Shown here one piece after another: positions 1 to 6,040 of a stretch of DNA of 6,729 nucleotides (the stretch's first letter is position 1; the number at the start of each line of letters is the position of its first letter). The notes under the pieces were generated by a model. It was not told where the DNA came from and did not search any database. It saw only the letters and a program-made list of their open reading frames with translations. The stretch covers positions 1 to 6,729 of the forward strand of contig JAHBAN010000244.1 of assembly GCA_018500075.1 (NCBI GenBank), written 5' to 3'. This DNA is from Flavobacteriia bacterium. GTDB taxonomy: Bacteria > Bacteroidota > Bacteroidia > Flavobacteriales > Flavobacteriaceae. The position numbers were made by a program, and so were the translations under genes.

Positions 1-35
1 TTATTGAAGGCCGTGCCGTCAACGAAATCTCTCAT
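1..35 (-). CDS. 5' end of a leftward gene cut by the window edge, product unknown
   Basis: On the minus strand an ATG at 35-33 opens a frame reading MRDFVDGTAFN that runs off the left edge of the window without a stop. A purine-rich AAAGGAC lies a suitable distance upstream of this ATG (about positions 42-48 on the plus strand, complemented), which looks like a real ribosome-binding site. Only eleven complete codons are visible, so the product cannot be identified. If real, the gene is transcribed divergently from efp and shares the 36-253 intergenic region with it. Confidence 0.45.
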   Translation of the reverse strand, partial: MRDFVDGTAFN

Positions 36-93
36 GATCCGTCCTTTGTTTTTTGCTCTTGTCTTTTTCGGCGTGAGGCTCGTTATGACCGCT

Positions 94-252
94 TTATTCC
101 GATTCGGATAGGGCGTATTTGCATAGCTCCCTTGCGTTATGTGCATATCTTTCAACAAATGCCCCACGATATATGGGTTTCTTGCCAAGGGTCTTCCCCC
201 AAGATATAGGTGCCGCCTCAGTCCGATCAACCTTTTGCCACGGTTTTGCCAT
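94..252 (-). CDS. Doubtful 52-residue ORF opposing efp, hypothetical
   Basis: An open frame on the minus strand starts with ATG at 252-250, one base away from the efp ATG and pointing the other way, and ends with TAA at 94-96. The predicted peptide starts MAKPWQKVDRTEAAPISWGK. It is hydrophilic, has two Trp and several Lys/Arg residues, and shows no membrane segment or domain I recognise. Against it: third codon positions are only about half G/C, unlike the GC-rich third positions of the neighbours; the upstream ribosome-binding site is weak (TAGG); and the frame stays open into efp antisense, so chance is a real possibility. It is listed because it occupies most of an otherwise empty leader. 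Confidence 0.18.
   Translation of the reverse strand: MAKPWQKVDRTEAAPISWGKTLGKKPIYRGAFVERYAHNARELCKYALSESE
182..210 (+). promoter_or_regulatory. Possible sigma-70-type promoter for efp
   Basis: TTGCCA at 182-187 is followed after 17 bases by TATAGG at 205-210, each matching four of six consensus positions. Transcription would start near 217 and give a leader of about 37 bases before the efp ATG. The match is only moderate, and other weak -35/-10 pairs exist in the same AT-rich region, so this is a suggestion only. Confidence 0.25.
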
Positions 253-253
253 A

Positions 254-817
254 ATGCCTAAAATTAACGGAAACGAAATTCGCCCCGGAAATGTTCTGGA
301 GCACAACGGCGGCCTCTGGGCTGCTGTCAAAGTCGATCACGTCAAGCCCGGAAAGGGCGGAGCCTTCGCTCAAGTCGAGATGAAGAACCTTCGTAACGGA
401 TCAAAGCTTAACGAACGGTTTAGAAGTGCCGATAAAGTCGAGCGCGTCCGCCTTGAGCAAAAAGATATGCAATTCCTCTATGAGGATTCGGGTCAGCTTA
501 TCTTCATGGACACAGAAACCTACGATCAGGTCCAGCTTGACGCCGAAATCCTCGGCGAGCGCCGCCCCTTCCTGCAAGACGGTATGACAATCTTTGTCGA
601 ATTTCACGAAGACGAGGCGCTCAACGCGACCTTGCCGCAAAAAGTCACCTGTGTGATTGCCGAGACAGAGCCGGTGGTCAAAGGCCAGACAGCCGCCAAC
701 AGCTTCAAGCCCGCGATCCTGCAAAACGGTGTCAAAGTCATGGTGCCGCCTTTCGTCGGACAGGACGAAGCGATCATCGTGAACACCGACACAATGGAAT
801 ATTCAGAGCGCGCCTAA
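254..817 (+). CDS. efp: Translation elongation factor P (EF-P)
   Basis: This 187-residue protein binds ribosomes stalled on proline-rich stretches, between the P and E sites, and promotes peptide-bond formation. It acts in the cytoplasm. The whole family pattern is present: an N-terminal KOW-like domain starting MPKINGNEIRPGNVLEHNGG, the loop PGKGG with Lys34 at the position that is modified by EpmA/EpmB-type enzymes in other bacteria, and two OB-fold domains ending in FKPAILQNGVKVMVPPFVG and NTDTMEYSERA. The length is normal for the family. The frame is open further upstream (to 119), but EF-P homologues start at MPKI, so the ATG at 254 is chosen. No Shine-Dalgarno sequence is visible before it. 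The gene is apparently monocistronic, with a strong terminator 45 bases after the stop. Whether Lys34 is modified here cannot be told from this window, because no modification gene is present. Confidence 0.98.
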   Translation: MPKINGNEIRPGNVLEHNGGLWAAVKVDHVKPGKGGAFAQVEMKNLRNGSKLNERFRSADKVERVRLEQKDMQFLYEDSGQLIFMDTETYDQVQLDAEILGERRPFLQDGMTIFVEFHEDEALNATLPQKVTCVIAETEPVVKGQTAANSFKPAILQNGVKVMVPPFVGQDEAIIVNTDTMEYSERA

Positions 818-861
818 GCGCCCCTGACAGTCCAAAACGTCACAAAAGCCGCAACGGCCAC

Positions 862-892
862 AAAAAGCCCCTGCCAATCGCGGGGGCTTTTT
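862..892. terminator. Bidirectional intrinsic terminator between efp and ygfZ
   Basis: AAAAAGCCCC at 862-871 pairs perfectly with GGGGCTTTTT at 883-892. The stem can extend inward by T872-G882, G873-C881 and C874-G880, leaving a five-base loop. On the plus strand it ends in a T run and sits 45 bases past the efp stop. Read on the minus strand it also ends in a T run, five bases past the ygfZ stop. It should therefore terminate both convergent genes. Confidence 0.88.
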
Positions 893-897
893 GCCGC

Positions 898-1635
898 TCA
901 GAGTGTCTCAAAGCGCAGGGCCTGCCCGTCGGCTTCCAGCCCCTTTTCAGCGCGATCAAAGCGCAGATAGGCCAGTGCCTGATTGCCCGCCACGCTCAAA
1001 ACAGTGCCCGCCGGCTTGCCTTCGGAGAGGATATCGGCCCCCGCGCGCAAGGGCGCCTCGCCCACAACCCGCGCCAGCCCCTTGCGCAGCTCGGTCTTGT
1101 GCTTCATCCGCGCCGTCACCTCCTGGCCGACATAACAGCCTTTCTTGAAGTCCACCCCCTTGAGCCGCTCAAAGCCCATCTCAAGAATAAAGCTGTCCGG
1201 CCCCAGCTCCGCGCCCGTCTCAGGGACCCCAAGCCCAACCCGCAGCGCGGTCCAATCGGTCGTGTCCTCGCCCGCAGGGTCTTGGCGGTAGGCCCGCCAG
1301 CCCAACGCCTCATGGCGCGGATCGGCAAAGCCGTCGTCGGGCCGCGCACCAAGCCCGCGGTGCAGATAGAGCGCGGCCGGGGCAATCGTGACCTTGGAGC
1401 GCAGCTTATACATCGTGAGCCGCTGCATCAGCATCGGCGCAAGGCCCGCGTCCACATCCAGCAAGATCGCGTCGTCAGCCGGAACCAGAAAAAAATCGGC
1501 AATATATTTGCCCTGCGGCGTCAGCATGGCCGTATAGACCAGCCCGTCCTTGAGACCCGCCACATCGTTGCTCACAAGACCTTGCAAAAAATGCTCGCGG
1601 TCCTCGCCGGTTATTTTCAGTATCTCGCGGCTCAT
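898..1635 (-). CDS. ygfZ: YgfZ/GcvT-type folate-binding Fe-S cluster assembly/repair protein
   Basis: This 245-residue protein belongs to the COG0354/YgfZ family, tetrahydrofolate-binding relatives of the glycine cleavage T protein (GcvT). The family helps make or repair certain Fe-S enzymes, such as radical-SAM proteins, in the cytoplasm. The diagnostic signature is intact at residues 165-172, KGCYVGQE, including the essential Cys167, followed by Arg176 and a typical TELRKGLARV strand. The N-terminal ITGEDREHFLQGLVSNDV is also typical. It is shorter than the E. coli protein (about 326 residues), as is usual in alphaproteobacteria. The frame stays open about 130 codons further upstream but would then overlap the whole start of the divergent glycosyltransferase gene. 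The ATG at 1635 is preferred because GGGGAG lies 7 bases before it and the family N-terminus begins there. The 67-base gap to the divergent gene must hold both promoters; I see only an AT-rich TAATAT at 1664-1669 and no clear -35. Confidence 0.95.
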   Translation of the reverse strand: MSREILKITGEDREHFLQGLVSNDVAGLKDGLVYTAMLTPQGKYIADFFLVPADDAILLDVDAGLAPMLMQRLTMYKLRSKVTIAPAALYLHRGLGARPDDGFADPRHEALGWRAYRQDPAGEDTTDWTALRVGLGVPETGAELGPDSFILEMGFERLKGVDFKKGCYVGQEVTARMKHKTELRKGLARVVGEAPLRAGADILSEGKPAGTVLSVAGNQALAYLRFDRAEKGLEADGQALRFETL

Positions 1636-1702
1636 CGCTGCTCTCCCCATTCGCGCTTGCCCGTAATATAGGGGAGGTGAGAGCAAACGAAAGGGCCAGT
1701 TC

Positions 1703-2401
1703 ATGCGCGCACCTGTCTCGGTGATCATTCCCACGCTCAATGCGGCCGCGGGCTTGCCGGCCTGCCTTGGTGCGCTCGGTGAGGGGCTTGAAGCGGGGCT
1801 GATTCGCGAGCTGATCCTCACAGATGGCGGCTCAACTGATGAAACAGCCGCCATAGCCGAGGCCGCAGGCGCGCTCTGGCTCACAGGTGCCGCCGGGCGC
1901 GGCGGCCAGATCGCGCGGGGCGTGGCCGCCTCCCAAGGGGCGTGGCTTTTGATCCTGCACGCCGACACAGTTCTGGAAGCGGGCTGGAGCAGGGCGATGC
2001 TTGAGCATATCACATCCACCCCGACCAAAGCCGGCTATGGCCGGCTCGCCTTTGCCGCCCGTGGCGCAGCGCCGCGCTTTGTGGCGGGCTGGGCCAATCT
2101 GCGCGCGCGCCTCTTTGGCCTGCCGTATGGCGACCAAGCGCTGCTGGTCGCGGCTCAAACGCTTGCCAATGCTGGCGGCTATCCGCCCCTGCCGCTCATG
2201 GAAGATGTCGCGCTTGCCCGCGCCCTGCGCGGACAGCTTGTGCCGCTTGGCGTCATCGCCCTGACAGATGCGCAAAAATACGAGACAGAAGGCTGGGTGC
2301 GGCGCGGTGCGCGGAATCTGTGGCTTTTGCTGCGCTTTTTTTGCGGCGCCGACCCTGCCGTGTTAGCGCGGCTTTATCGGCGGTCTGGCCGTTCGTCTTG
2401 A
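1703..2401 (+). CDS. Family 2 (GT-A) glycosyltransferase, TIGR04283-like
   Basis: This 232-residue cytoplasmic glycosyltransferase is of the small single-domain GT2 type. Visible motifs are the N-terminal strand SVIIPTLN (6-13), the nucleotide-binding DGGSTDET (41-48), GRGGQ (65-69), the metal-binding LHADT (85-89, the DxD-equivalent with Asp88), YGDQA (142-146) and MEDV (166-169, putative catalytic acid). The order GRGGQ, LHADT, YGDQ, MED resembles the TIGR04283 family, named 'transferase 2, rSAM/selenodomain-associated', but neither a radical-SAM gene nor the usual TIGR04282 partner is present here. Donor and acceptor sugars cannot be inferred. The start has AAGGG (1691-1695) 7 bases before the ATG. 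The last 49 codons lie antisense to the 3' end of the ABC transporter gene. The C-terminus GADPAVLARLY looks like a normal family ending, so the overlap does not seem to be a frameshift artefact. Confidence 0.92.
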   Translation: MRAPVSVIIPTLNAAAGLPACLGALGEGLEAGLIRELILTDGGSTDETAAIAEAAGALWLTGAAGRGGQIARGVAASQGAWLLILHADTVLEAGWSRAMLEHITSTPTKAGYGRLAFAARGAAPRFVAGWANLRARLFGLPYGDQALLVAAQTLANAGGYPPLPLMEDVALARALRGQLVPLGVIALTDAQKYETEGWVRRGARNLWLLLRFFCGADPAVLARLYRRSGRSS

Positions 2402-4136
2402 ACTGCAACTCATGCAGCCGCGCATAAACCCCGTCGCCGGCCAAAAGCGCCTCATGGGTGCCCTCATCCACAACGCGCCCCGCATCCATCACAACAATCT
2501 TGTCAGCGTCCCGCACCGTTGACAGCCGATGCGCAATCACAAGCGTCGTGCGCCCCTTGGACAGCCGCTCAAGCGCATCCTGAACCACCGCCTCAGACTT
2601 CGCATCCAGCGCCGATGTCGCCTCATCCAGAAGCAAAATCGGCGTGTCCCGCAGCAAAGCCCGCGCAATCGCCACGCGCTGGCGCTGGCCGCCCGACAGG
2701 CTTGAGCCGCGCGGGCCAACAGGCGTTTCCAACCCGTCAGACAGCTGGGGCAGGAAGTCGGCCACATGAGCCGCCTCGATCACCTCTCGCAAGCGCGCCT
2801 CGGGCACGTCCTTGCGCCCCAAGAGGATATTCTCGCGCAGGGTCTCGTCAAACAGGGCCGCGTCCTGACTGACCACAGAAAACAGCCCGCGCAGGTCGTT
2901 GAGCGTCATATCGCGCGTCTCCACGCCGCCAAGCGTCACACTGCCGCTGTCCGGGTCAACAAGCCGCGTCAGCAAGTTGAAAATCGTCGATTTGCCGGCC
3001 CCCGACGCGCCCACGAGTGCGGTGGTCTTGCCGGCCTCGGCAAACAGGCTCGCGCCCTTCAGCACCGTGGTGTCGCCATAGGCAAGCGTCACATCCCGCA
3101 GCGCGATTTCGGGCGTGCCCTGCGGTGCGGGCTTTGGCTTTGCAGGCGAGCGCATACTCGGCTGCATCTCTAAAAGCTCGCGCAGCCGCTCGATCCCCGA
3201 AGCGGCAATCTGCCATTGTCCGCTCACCGCACCAAGGCGGCGCAGCGGCTCAAAGGCAAAGCCGATGGCCGTAAAGAAAGACATGAATTGCCCGACGGAT
3301 TTATCACCGGCAATGATCTCGGAGCCGCCGTAAACCAAGACCCCGACAAAGCCGAGGCCTGACATGATATCAATCAGACCGGGCACCACAGCGCTGCCCG
3401 CCTGCGCGCGCACCTCGGCCTTGACGAGCTTGTCGGTGAGCTGGCCGTAGCGCGCGCTCTGATAGCTTTCCAGACGGTTGAGCTTCACAGGCACAATCCC
3501 GTGAAAGACCTCGTCCAGCCGGGTGGCAAGCTTGGCACCAAGGTCGCGCGCCTCACGCGCCCGGCGGCGGACAAACTTCTGCACAAGCCGCGTCGGCGCA
3601 AGCACCAGAGGCGCACCGATCAGGGCCACAACCGTCCACTTCCAGTCGACCGCCACAGCGACCCCCATCAACACCGCAAGCGTGATAAAATCGCGCCCCG
3701 CGCCCATAATCAGCGCGCGCCAGCCATCATTGATCGCCATCACATCCGCCTGCACCCGCTGGATCAGAAAGCCGGGCGGGTGGGTCTGGTGAAAGGCACC
3801 GTCCTGACGCATGATATGCGCCAGCAGGTCGGTCCGGAGGGCGGCGGCCATCTTCTGCACGATATAGGCTAGCGTGACTTTCTGCCCCACAGCCGAAACC
3901 GCGCGACAGGCAAAAATCCCGAAAATCGCCAGAGCAACCCATTTGATCGCCGCTTCGTTGCCGGCAATAAACACCGTGTCAAACATCGGGCGCATGATGT
4001 AGCTGAGCGCGCCCAGCATAGAGCCTTCAAGGATCATAAACACCAGCGCAATCAAAAGATAAGGCGTAAAGCGCCTCAGATAGCTGCGCCAGAGCCAGCC
4101 AAACAGTTTGTCACTCGGATTTGAGGTGTCGCTCAT
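2253..4136 (-). CDS. ABCB/MsbA-like ABC exporter half-transporter (fused membrane and ATPase domains)
   Basis: This 627-residue inner-membrane protein has an N-terminal six-helix ABC exporter domain (hydrophobic stretches near 22-46, 65-91, 141-163, 164-183, 250-275 and 281-300) and a C-terminal ATPase. ATPase motifs are complete: Walker A GASGAGKST (376-384), Q-loop Gln424 in VVSQD, signature LSGGQ (480-484), Walker B ILLLDE (500-505), D-loop SALD and H-loop His536. It would work as a homodimer. The family exports lipids such as lipid A precursors, peptides or drugs; the substrate here is unknown, so msbA is not assigned. The usual family end, LHELQF, is reached at residue 579. About 48 more residues follow, rich in Lys/Arg (GRRRKK at 595-600), all overlapping the convergent glycosyltransferase gene. 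The ATG at 4136 is the first suitable start and gives a normal N-terminus, but its ribosome-binding site is weak. Confidence 0.95.
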   Translation of the reverse strand: MSDTSNPSDKLFGWLWRSYLRRFTPYLLIALVFMILEGSMLGALSYIMRPMFDTVFIAGNEAAIKWVALAIFGIFACRAVSAVGQKVTLAYIVQKMAAALRTDLLAHIMRQDGAFHQTHPPGFLIQRVQADVMAINDGWRALIMGAGRDFITLAVLMGVAVAVDWKWTVVALIGAPLVLAPTRLVQKFVRRRAREARDLGAKLATRLDEVFHGIVPVKLNRLESYQSARYGQLTDKLVKAEVRAQAGSAVVPGLIDIMSGLGFVGVLVYGGSEIIAGDKSVGQFMSFFTAIGFAFEPLRRLGAVSGQWQIAASGIERLRELLEMQPSMRSPAKPKPAPQGTPEIALRDVTLAYGDTTVLKGASLFAEAGKTTALVGASGAGKSTIFNLLTRLVDPDSGSVTLGGVETRDMTLNDLRGLFSVVSQDAALFDETLRENILLGRKDVPEARLREVIEAAHVADFLPQLSDGLETPVGPRGSSLSGGQRQRVAIARALLRDTPILLLDEATSALDAKSEAVVQDALERLSKGRTTLVIAHRLSTVRDADKIVVMDAGRVVDEGTHEALLAGDGVYARLHELQFKTNGQTADKAALTRQGRRRKKSAAKATDSAHRAAPSLLSRIFAHLSGR

Positions 4137-4166
4137 CAGGGGCCAATCTCTGTTGCCTTTCCCATG

Positions 4167-4195
4167 CGTTTAGAGAAGGGCGGGCGGGCTGGCAA
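4167..4195 (-). promoter_or_regulatory. Candidate promoter for the ABC exporter gene
   Basis: On the minus strand TTGCCA (4195-4190) and TAAACG (4172-4167) are separated by 17 bases. The -35 is fair (TTGCCA against TTGACA) and the -10 is weak. Transcription would start near 4160, about 24 bases before the ATG at 4136. A 12-base perfect palindrome lies immediately upstream of the -35. Confidence 0.3.
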
Positions 4196-4198
4196 GGT

Positions 4199-4210
4199 TT
4201 GCGCGCGCAA
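4199..4210. repeat. 12-base perfect palindrome in a divergent promoter region
   Basis: TTGCGCGCGCAA reads the same on both strands. One T-G wobble further out lets the symmetry extend to an 18-base element, 4196-4213. It lies between the candidate ABC exporter promoter and the aminotransferase promoter, where a regulator binding site would make sense. In GC-rich DNA alternating GC palindromes also arise by chance. Confidence 0.4.
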
Positions 4211-4241
4211 GCCGCTGCCCGCAGGCGGCGCTCAAGCGGTG

Positions 4242-4269
4242 TTGACGCCGCCCGACAGGGGTCTAAAGT
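4242..4269 (+). promoter_or_regulatory. Candidate sigma-70-type promoter for the aminotransferase gene
   Basis: TTGACG (4242-4247, five of six consensus positions) is followed after 16 bases by TAAAGT (4264-4269, four of six). A start near 4276 would give a leader of about 22 bases that carries the strong ribosome-binding site GAAGGAG (4285-4291). An inverted repeat, GGCGGCG (4224-4230) with CGCCGCC (4246-4252), overlaps the -35 box. Confidence 0.45.
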
Positions 4270-4297
4270 CCGGCAGAAAGCGACGAAGGAGAGCGCA

Positions 4298-5488
4298 ATG
4301 TCAGCCTCAGGTGGACGCGACTATCTGGCCATTCCCGGCCCCTCTGTGATGCCCGATGCGGTTTTGCGCGCCATGCACCGCGCCGCCCCAAATATCTACG
4401 CGGGCGAGCTGCCCGATATGATGCCCGAGCTGGTCGCAGGCCTCAAAGCCGTGGCGCGCACCCAACAGCACGCCACAATCTATATCGCCAATGGCCACGG
4501 CGCATGGGAAGCCGCCCTGAGCAATATCTTGGCTGAGGGCGATCAGGCGCTGGGAATTTTCAATGGCCGCTTTGGCATGGGCTGGGCCGAGGTCGCTCGC
4601 GGCCTTGGCGCAGAGGTGCTGCCGCTTGACTGCGGCCTCAAAGCCCCCGCCACGGGCGAGGCGCTGGAAGCGGCCCTGCGCGCAGACCGCAGCGGCAAGA
4701 TCAAAGTGGTGCTCTGCACCCATGTCGATACCTCGACCTCGGTCAAAAACAATATCGCCGAACTGCGCGCCGCGATCGACGCCGCAGGCCACCCGGCGCT
4801 GCTCGCGGTGGATTGTATCGCCTCGCTGGGCTGTGATCCGTTTGAAATGGATGGCTGGGGCGTTGATGTTATGGTCGCGGCCTCCCAAAAGGGGTTGATG
4901 GTCCCGCCGGGCCTTGGCTTTGTCTTCTTCAGCGACAAAGCCGCCGCAGTGCGCGCCGCACTGCCGCGCGTCAGCCTCTATTGGGACTGGACGCCGCGCG
5001 ACAACCCGCAAGCCTTCTGGCAGTATTTCGCCGGCACAGCCCCCACACATCACCTCTACGGGCTGCAAGCCGCGCTCGACATGATCCACTCTGAGGGGCT
5101 AGAGGCCGTCTGGGCGCGCCACGCGCGTCTTGCCGGTGCCATCTGGGCCGCCTGCGAGACATGGGGTCAGGATGGCCCCCTCACGCTCAATGTGGCCGAA
5201 CGCAAAAACCGCTCCACAGCCGTCACAGCGCTTCATATCGGGCAGGCGTACGGCCTGCGCCTGCGCCAATGGACCGAGGGCGAGGCGGGCCTCACGCTCG
5301 GCATCGGGCTGGGGATGTCCACAGCGCAAGACCCTGAAGGCCATGGGTTTTTCCGTATCGGCCACATGGGCCATATCAATGCGCAGATGGTCATGGGCAC
5401 ACTTGGCAGCATAGAAGCAGCCTTGGCCGCGCTCAATGTGCCGCGCGGATCGGGCGCGCTTGAGGCTGCCGCCGCGGCCTTGGCCTAG
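4298..5488 (+). CDS. Class V PLP-dependent aminotransferase, serine/alanine-glyoxylate type
   Basis: This 396-residue cytoplasmic enzyme is a fold-type I, class V aminotransferase of the alanine-glyoxylate / serine-glyoxylate family, which moves an amino group onto glyoxylate to make glycine. Seen in the sequence: the N-terminal AIPGPSVMPD, NGHGAWEAAL (65-74, cofactor phosphate loop), THVDTSTSV (141-149), Asp172 in VDCIASLG (pairs with the PLP ring nitrogen), the PLP lysine Lys198 in AASQKGLMVPPG, YFAGTAPTHHLYGL (243-256), and Arg353 in FRIGHMG (substrate carboxylate). The length fits SgaA-type proteins (about 400). The frame is open upstream to 4121, but the ATG at 4298 is chosen because AAGGAG ends 6 bases before it and the family N-terminus starts here. 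No serine-cycle or photorespiration genes adjoin it, so the exact amino donor (serine, alanine or another) is open. The stop codon overlaps the dtd stop. Confidence 0.93.
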   Translation: MSASGGRDYLAIPGPSVMPDAVLRAMHRAAPNIYAGELPDMMPELVAGLKAVARTQQHATIYIANGHGAWEAALSNILAEGDQALGIFNGRFGMGWAEVARGLGAEVLPLDCGLKAPATGEALEAALRADRSGKIKVVLCTHVDTSTSVKNNIAELRAAIDAAGHPALLAVDCIASLGCDPFEMDGWGVDVMVAASQKGLMVPPGLGFVFFSDKAAAVRAALPRVSLYWDWTPRDNPQAFWQYFAGTAPTHHLYGLQAALDMIHSEGLEAVWARHARLAGAIWAACETWGQDGPLTLNVAERKNRSTAVTALHIGQAYGLRLRQWTEGEAGLTLGIGLGMSTAQDPEGHGFFRIGHMGHINAQMVMGTLGSIEAALAALNVPRGSGALEAAAAALA

Positions 5489-5922
5489 CTTTCCATAAAG
5501 ATCGTCACAGGCCCGTCATTGATCAGCGAGACTTTCATATCCGCGCCAAATTCGCCGGTGGCCACCGGCACGCCAAGCGCGGCCAAAGCCTGCGCAAACC
5601 CCTCATAAAGCGCCTTGCCCGCCTCGGGCGGGGCCGCCGCCGAAAAGCCGGGGCGGTTGCCGCGCGAGGTATCGGCCGCAAGGGTAAACTGGCTCACCAC
5701 AAGCGCCTCGCCCGCCGTTTCAAGCACCGACAGGTTCATCTTGCCCGCCGCATCGGTGAAAATTCGGAGCTTGGAGATTTTATGCGCCAGCCGCGTGGCG
5801 TCTTCTGCCGTATCGCCCTGCATGGCGCAGACCAATATCATCAGCCCCGGCCCACAAGCGCCAATTTCGGCCCCGTTGACCCGCACTTGGGCTTCACTCA
5901 CACGTTGCAATAGCGCTCTCAT
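5485..5922 (-). CDS. dtd: D-aminoacyl-tRNA deacylase
   Basis: This 145-residue cytoplasmic enzyme removes D-amino acids (and mischarged glycine) from tRNA, protecting translation from non-L residues. It is a typical full-length DTD: it starts MRALLQRVSEAQVRV, carries the conserved SQFTL (77-81) with the following RGNRPGFSAA, and ends with the Gly-cisPro motif GPVT (137-140) that gives chiral selection. The ATG at 5922 is preceded by GGGGGGAG, 4 bases away. The stop at 5487-5485 overlaps the stop of the convergent aminotransferase gene within the shared bases CTAG. The receiver-like gene lies 118 bases upstream on the same strand, with a hairpin between them, so co-transcription is possible but not shown. 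I found no clear promoter in that gap. Confidence 0.97.
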   Translation of the reverse strand: MRALLQRVSEAQVRVNGAEIGACGPGLMILVCAMQGDTAEDATRLAHKISKLRIFTDAAGKMNLSVLETAGEALVVSQFTLAADTSRGNRPGFSAAAPPEAGKALYEGFAQALAALGVPVATGEFGADMKVSLINDGPVTIFMES

Positions 5923-5999
5923 AAAGCTCCCCCCGTGGCTCGTATGGCTCAGAGCGCATCCGTCGCACGCCAGGGCAGGGAGGTCAATTCAAGGCTGGC

Positions 6000-6025
6000 G
6001 GGCCACGCCGAGCAGATCGTGGCCC
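6000..6025 (-). terminator. Hairpin after the receiver-like gene, possible weak terminator
   Basis: GGGCCACG (6000-6007) pairs perfectly with CGTGGCCC (6018-6025) around a 10-base loop. It lies 15 bases past the stop of the 6041-6664 gene in that gene's direction. No T-rich run follows it on the minus strand, so it is not a classical intrinsic terminator; it could be a pause or RNA-stability element or a factor-dependent end. Confidence 0.35.
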
Positions 6026-6040
6026 ACCGCCGAAACAGCG

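Noticed and set aside
98..108. Short palindrome TCCGATTCGGA in the efp leader
   Set aside because: Five-base arms with one central base are too short to call an operator or terminator without conservation data.
119..253. 45-codon N-terminal extension of EF-P
   Set aside because: EF-P proteins begin at MPKI; the extension resembles translated intergenic DNA and has no ribosome-binding site.
1099..1671. 190-codon open frame antisense to ygfZ
   Set aside because: Low-complexity, Arg/His-rich translation typical of a shadow of a GC-rich gene.
1636..2028. Upstream extension of the ygfZ frame, about 131 more codons
   Set aside because: It is antisense to the glycosyltransferase gene, has no family similarity I recognise, and a good ribosome-binding site and family N-terminus lie at 1635.
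2336..2342. Run of seven T as a frameshift or programmed slippage site disrupting a gene
   Set aside because: The glycosyltransferase reads normally on both sides of the run, so no frameshift is needed; shifted exporter frames do not meet an early stop that would make slippage obviously useful.
4121..4297. 59-codon N-terminal extension of the aminotransferase
   Set aside because: It overlaps the divergent exporter start and the candidate promoters, while the ATG at 4298 has a strong ribosome-binding site and matches the family N-terminus.
4307..5089. 260-codon open frame antisense to the aminotransferase
   Set aside because: Long antisense frames are expected opposite GC-rich coding sequence; the translation has no recognisable motif and the plus-strand gene is certain.
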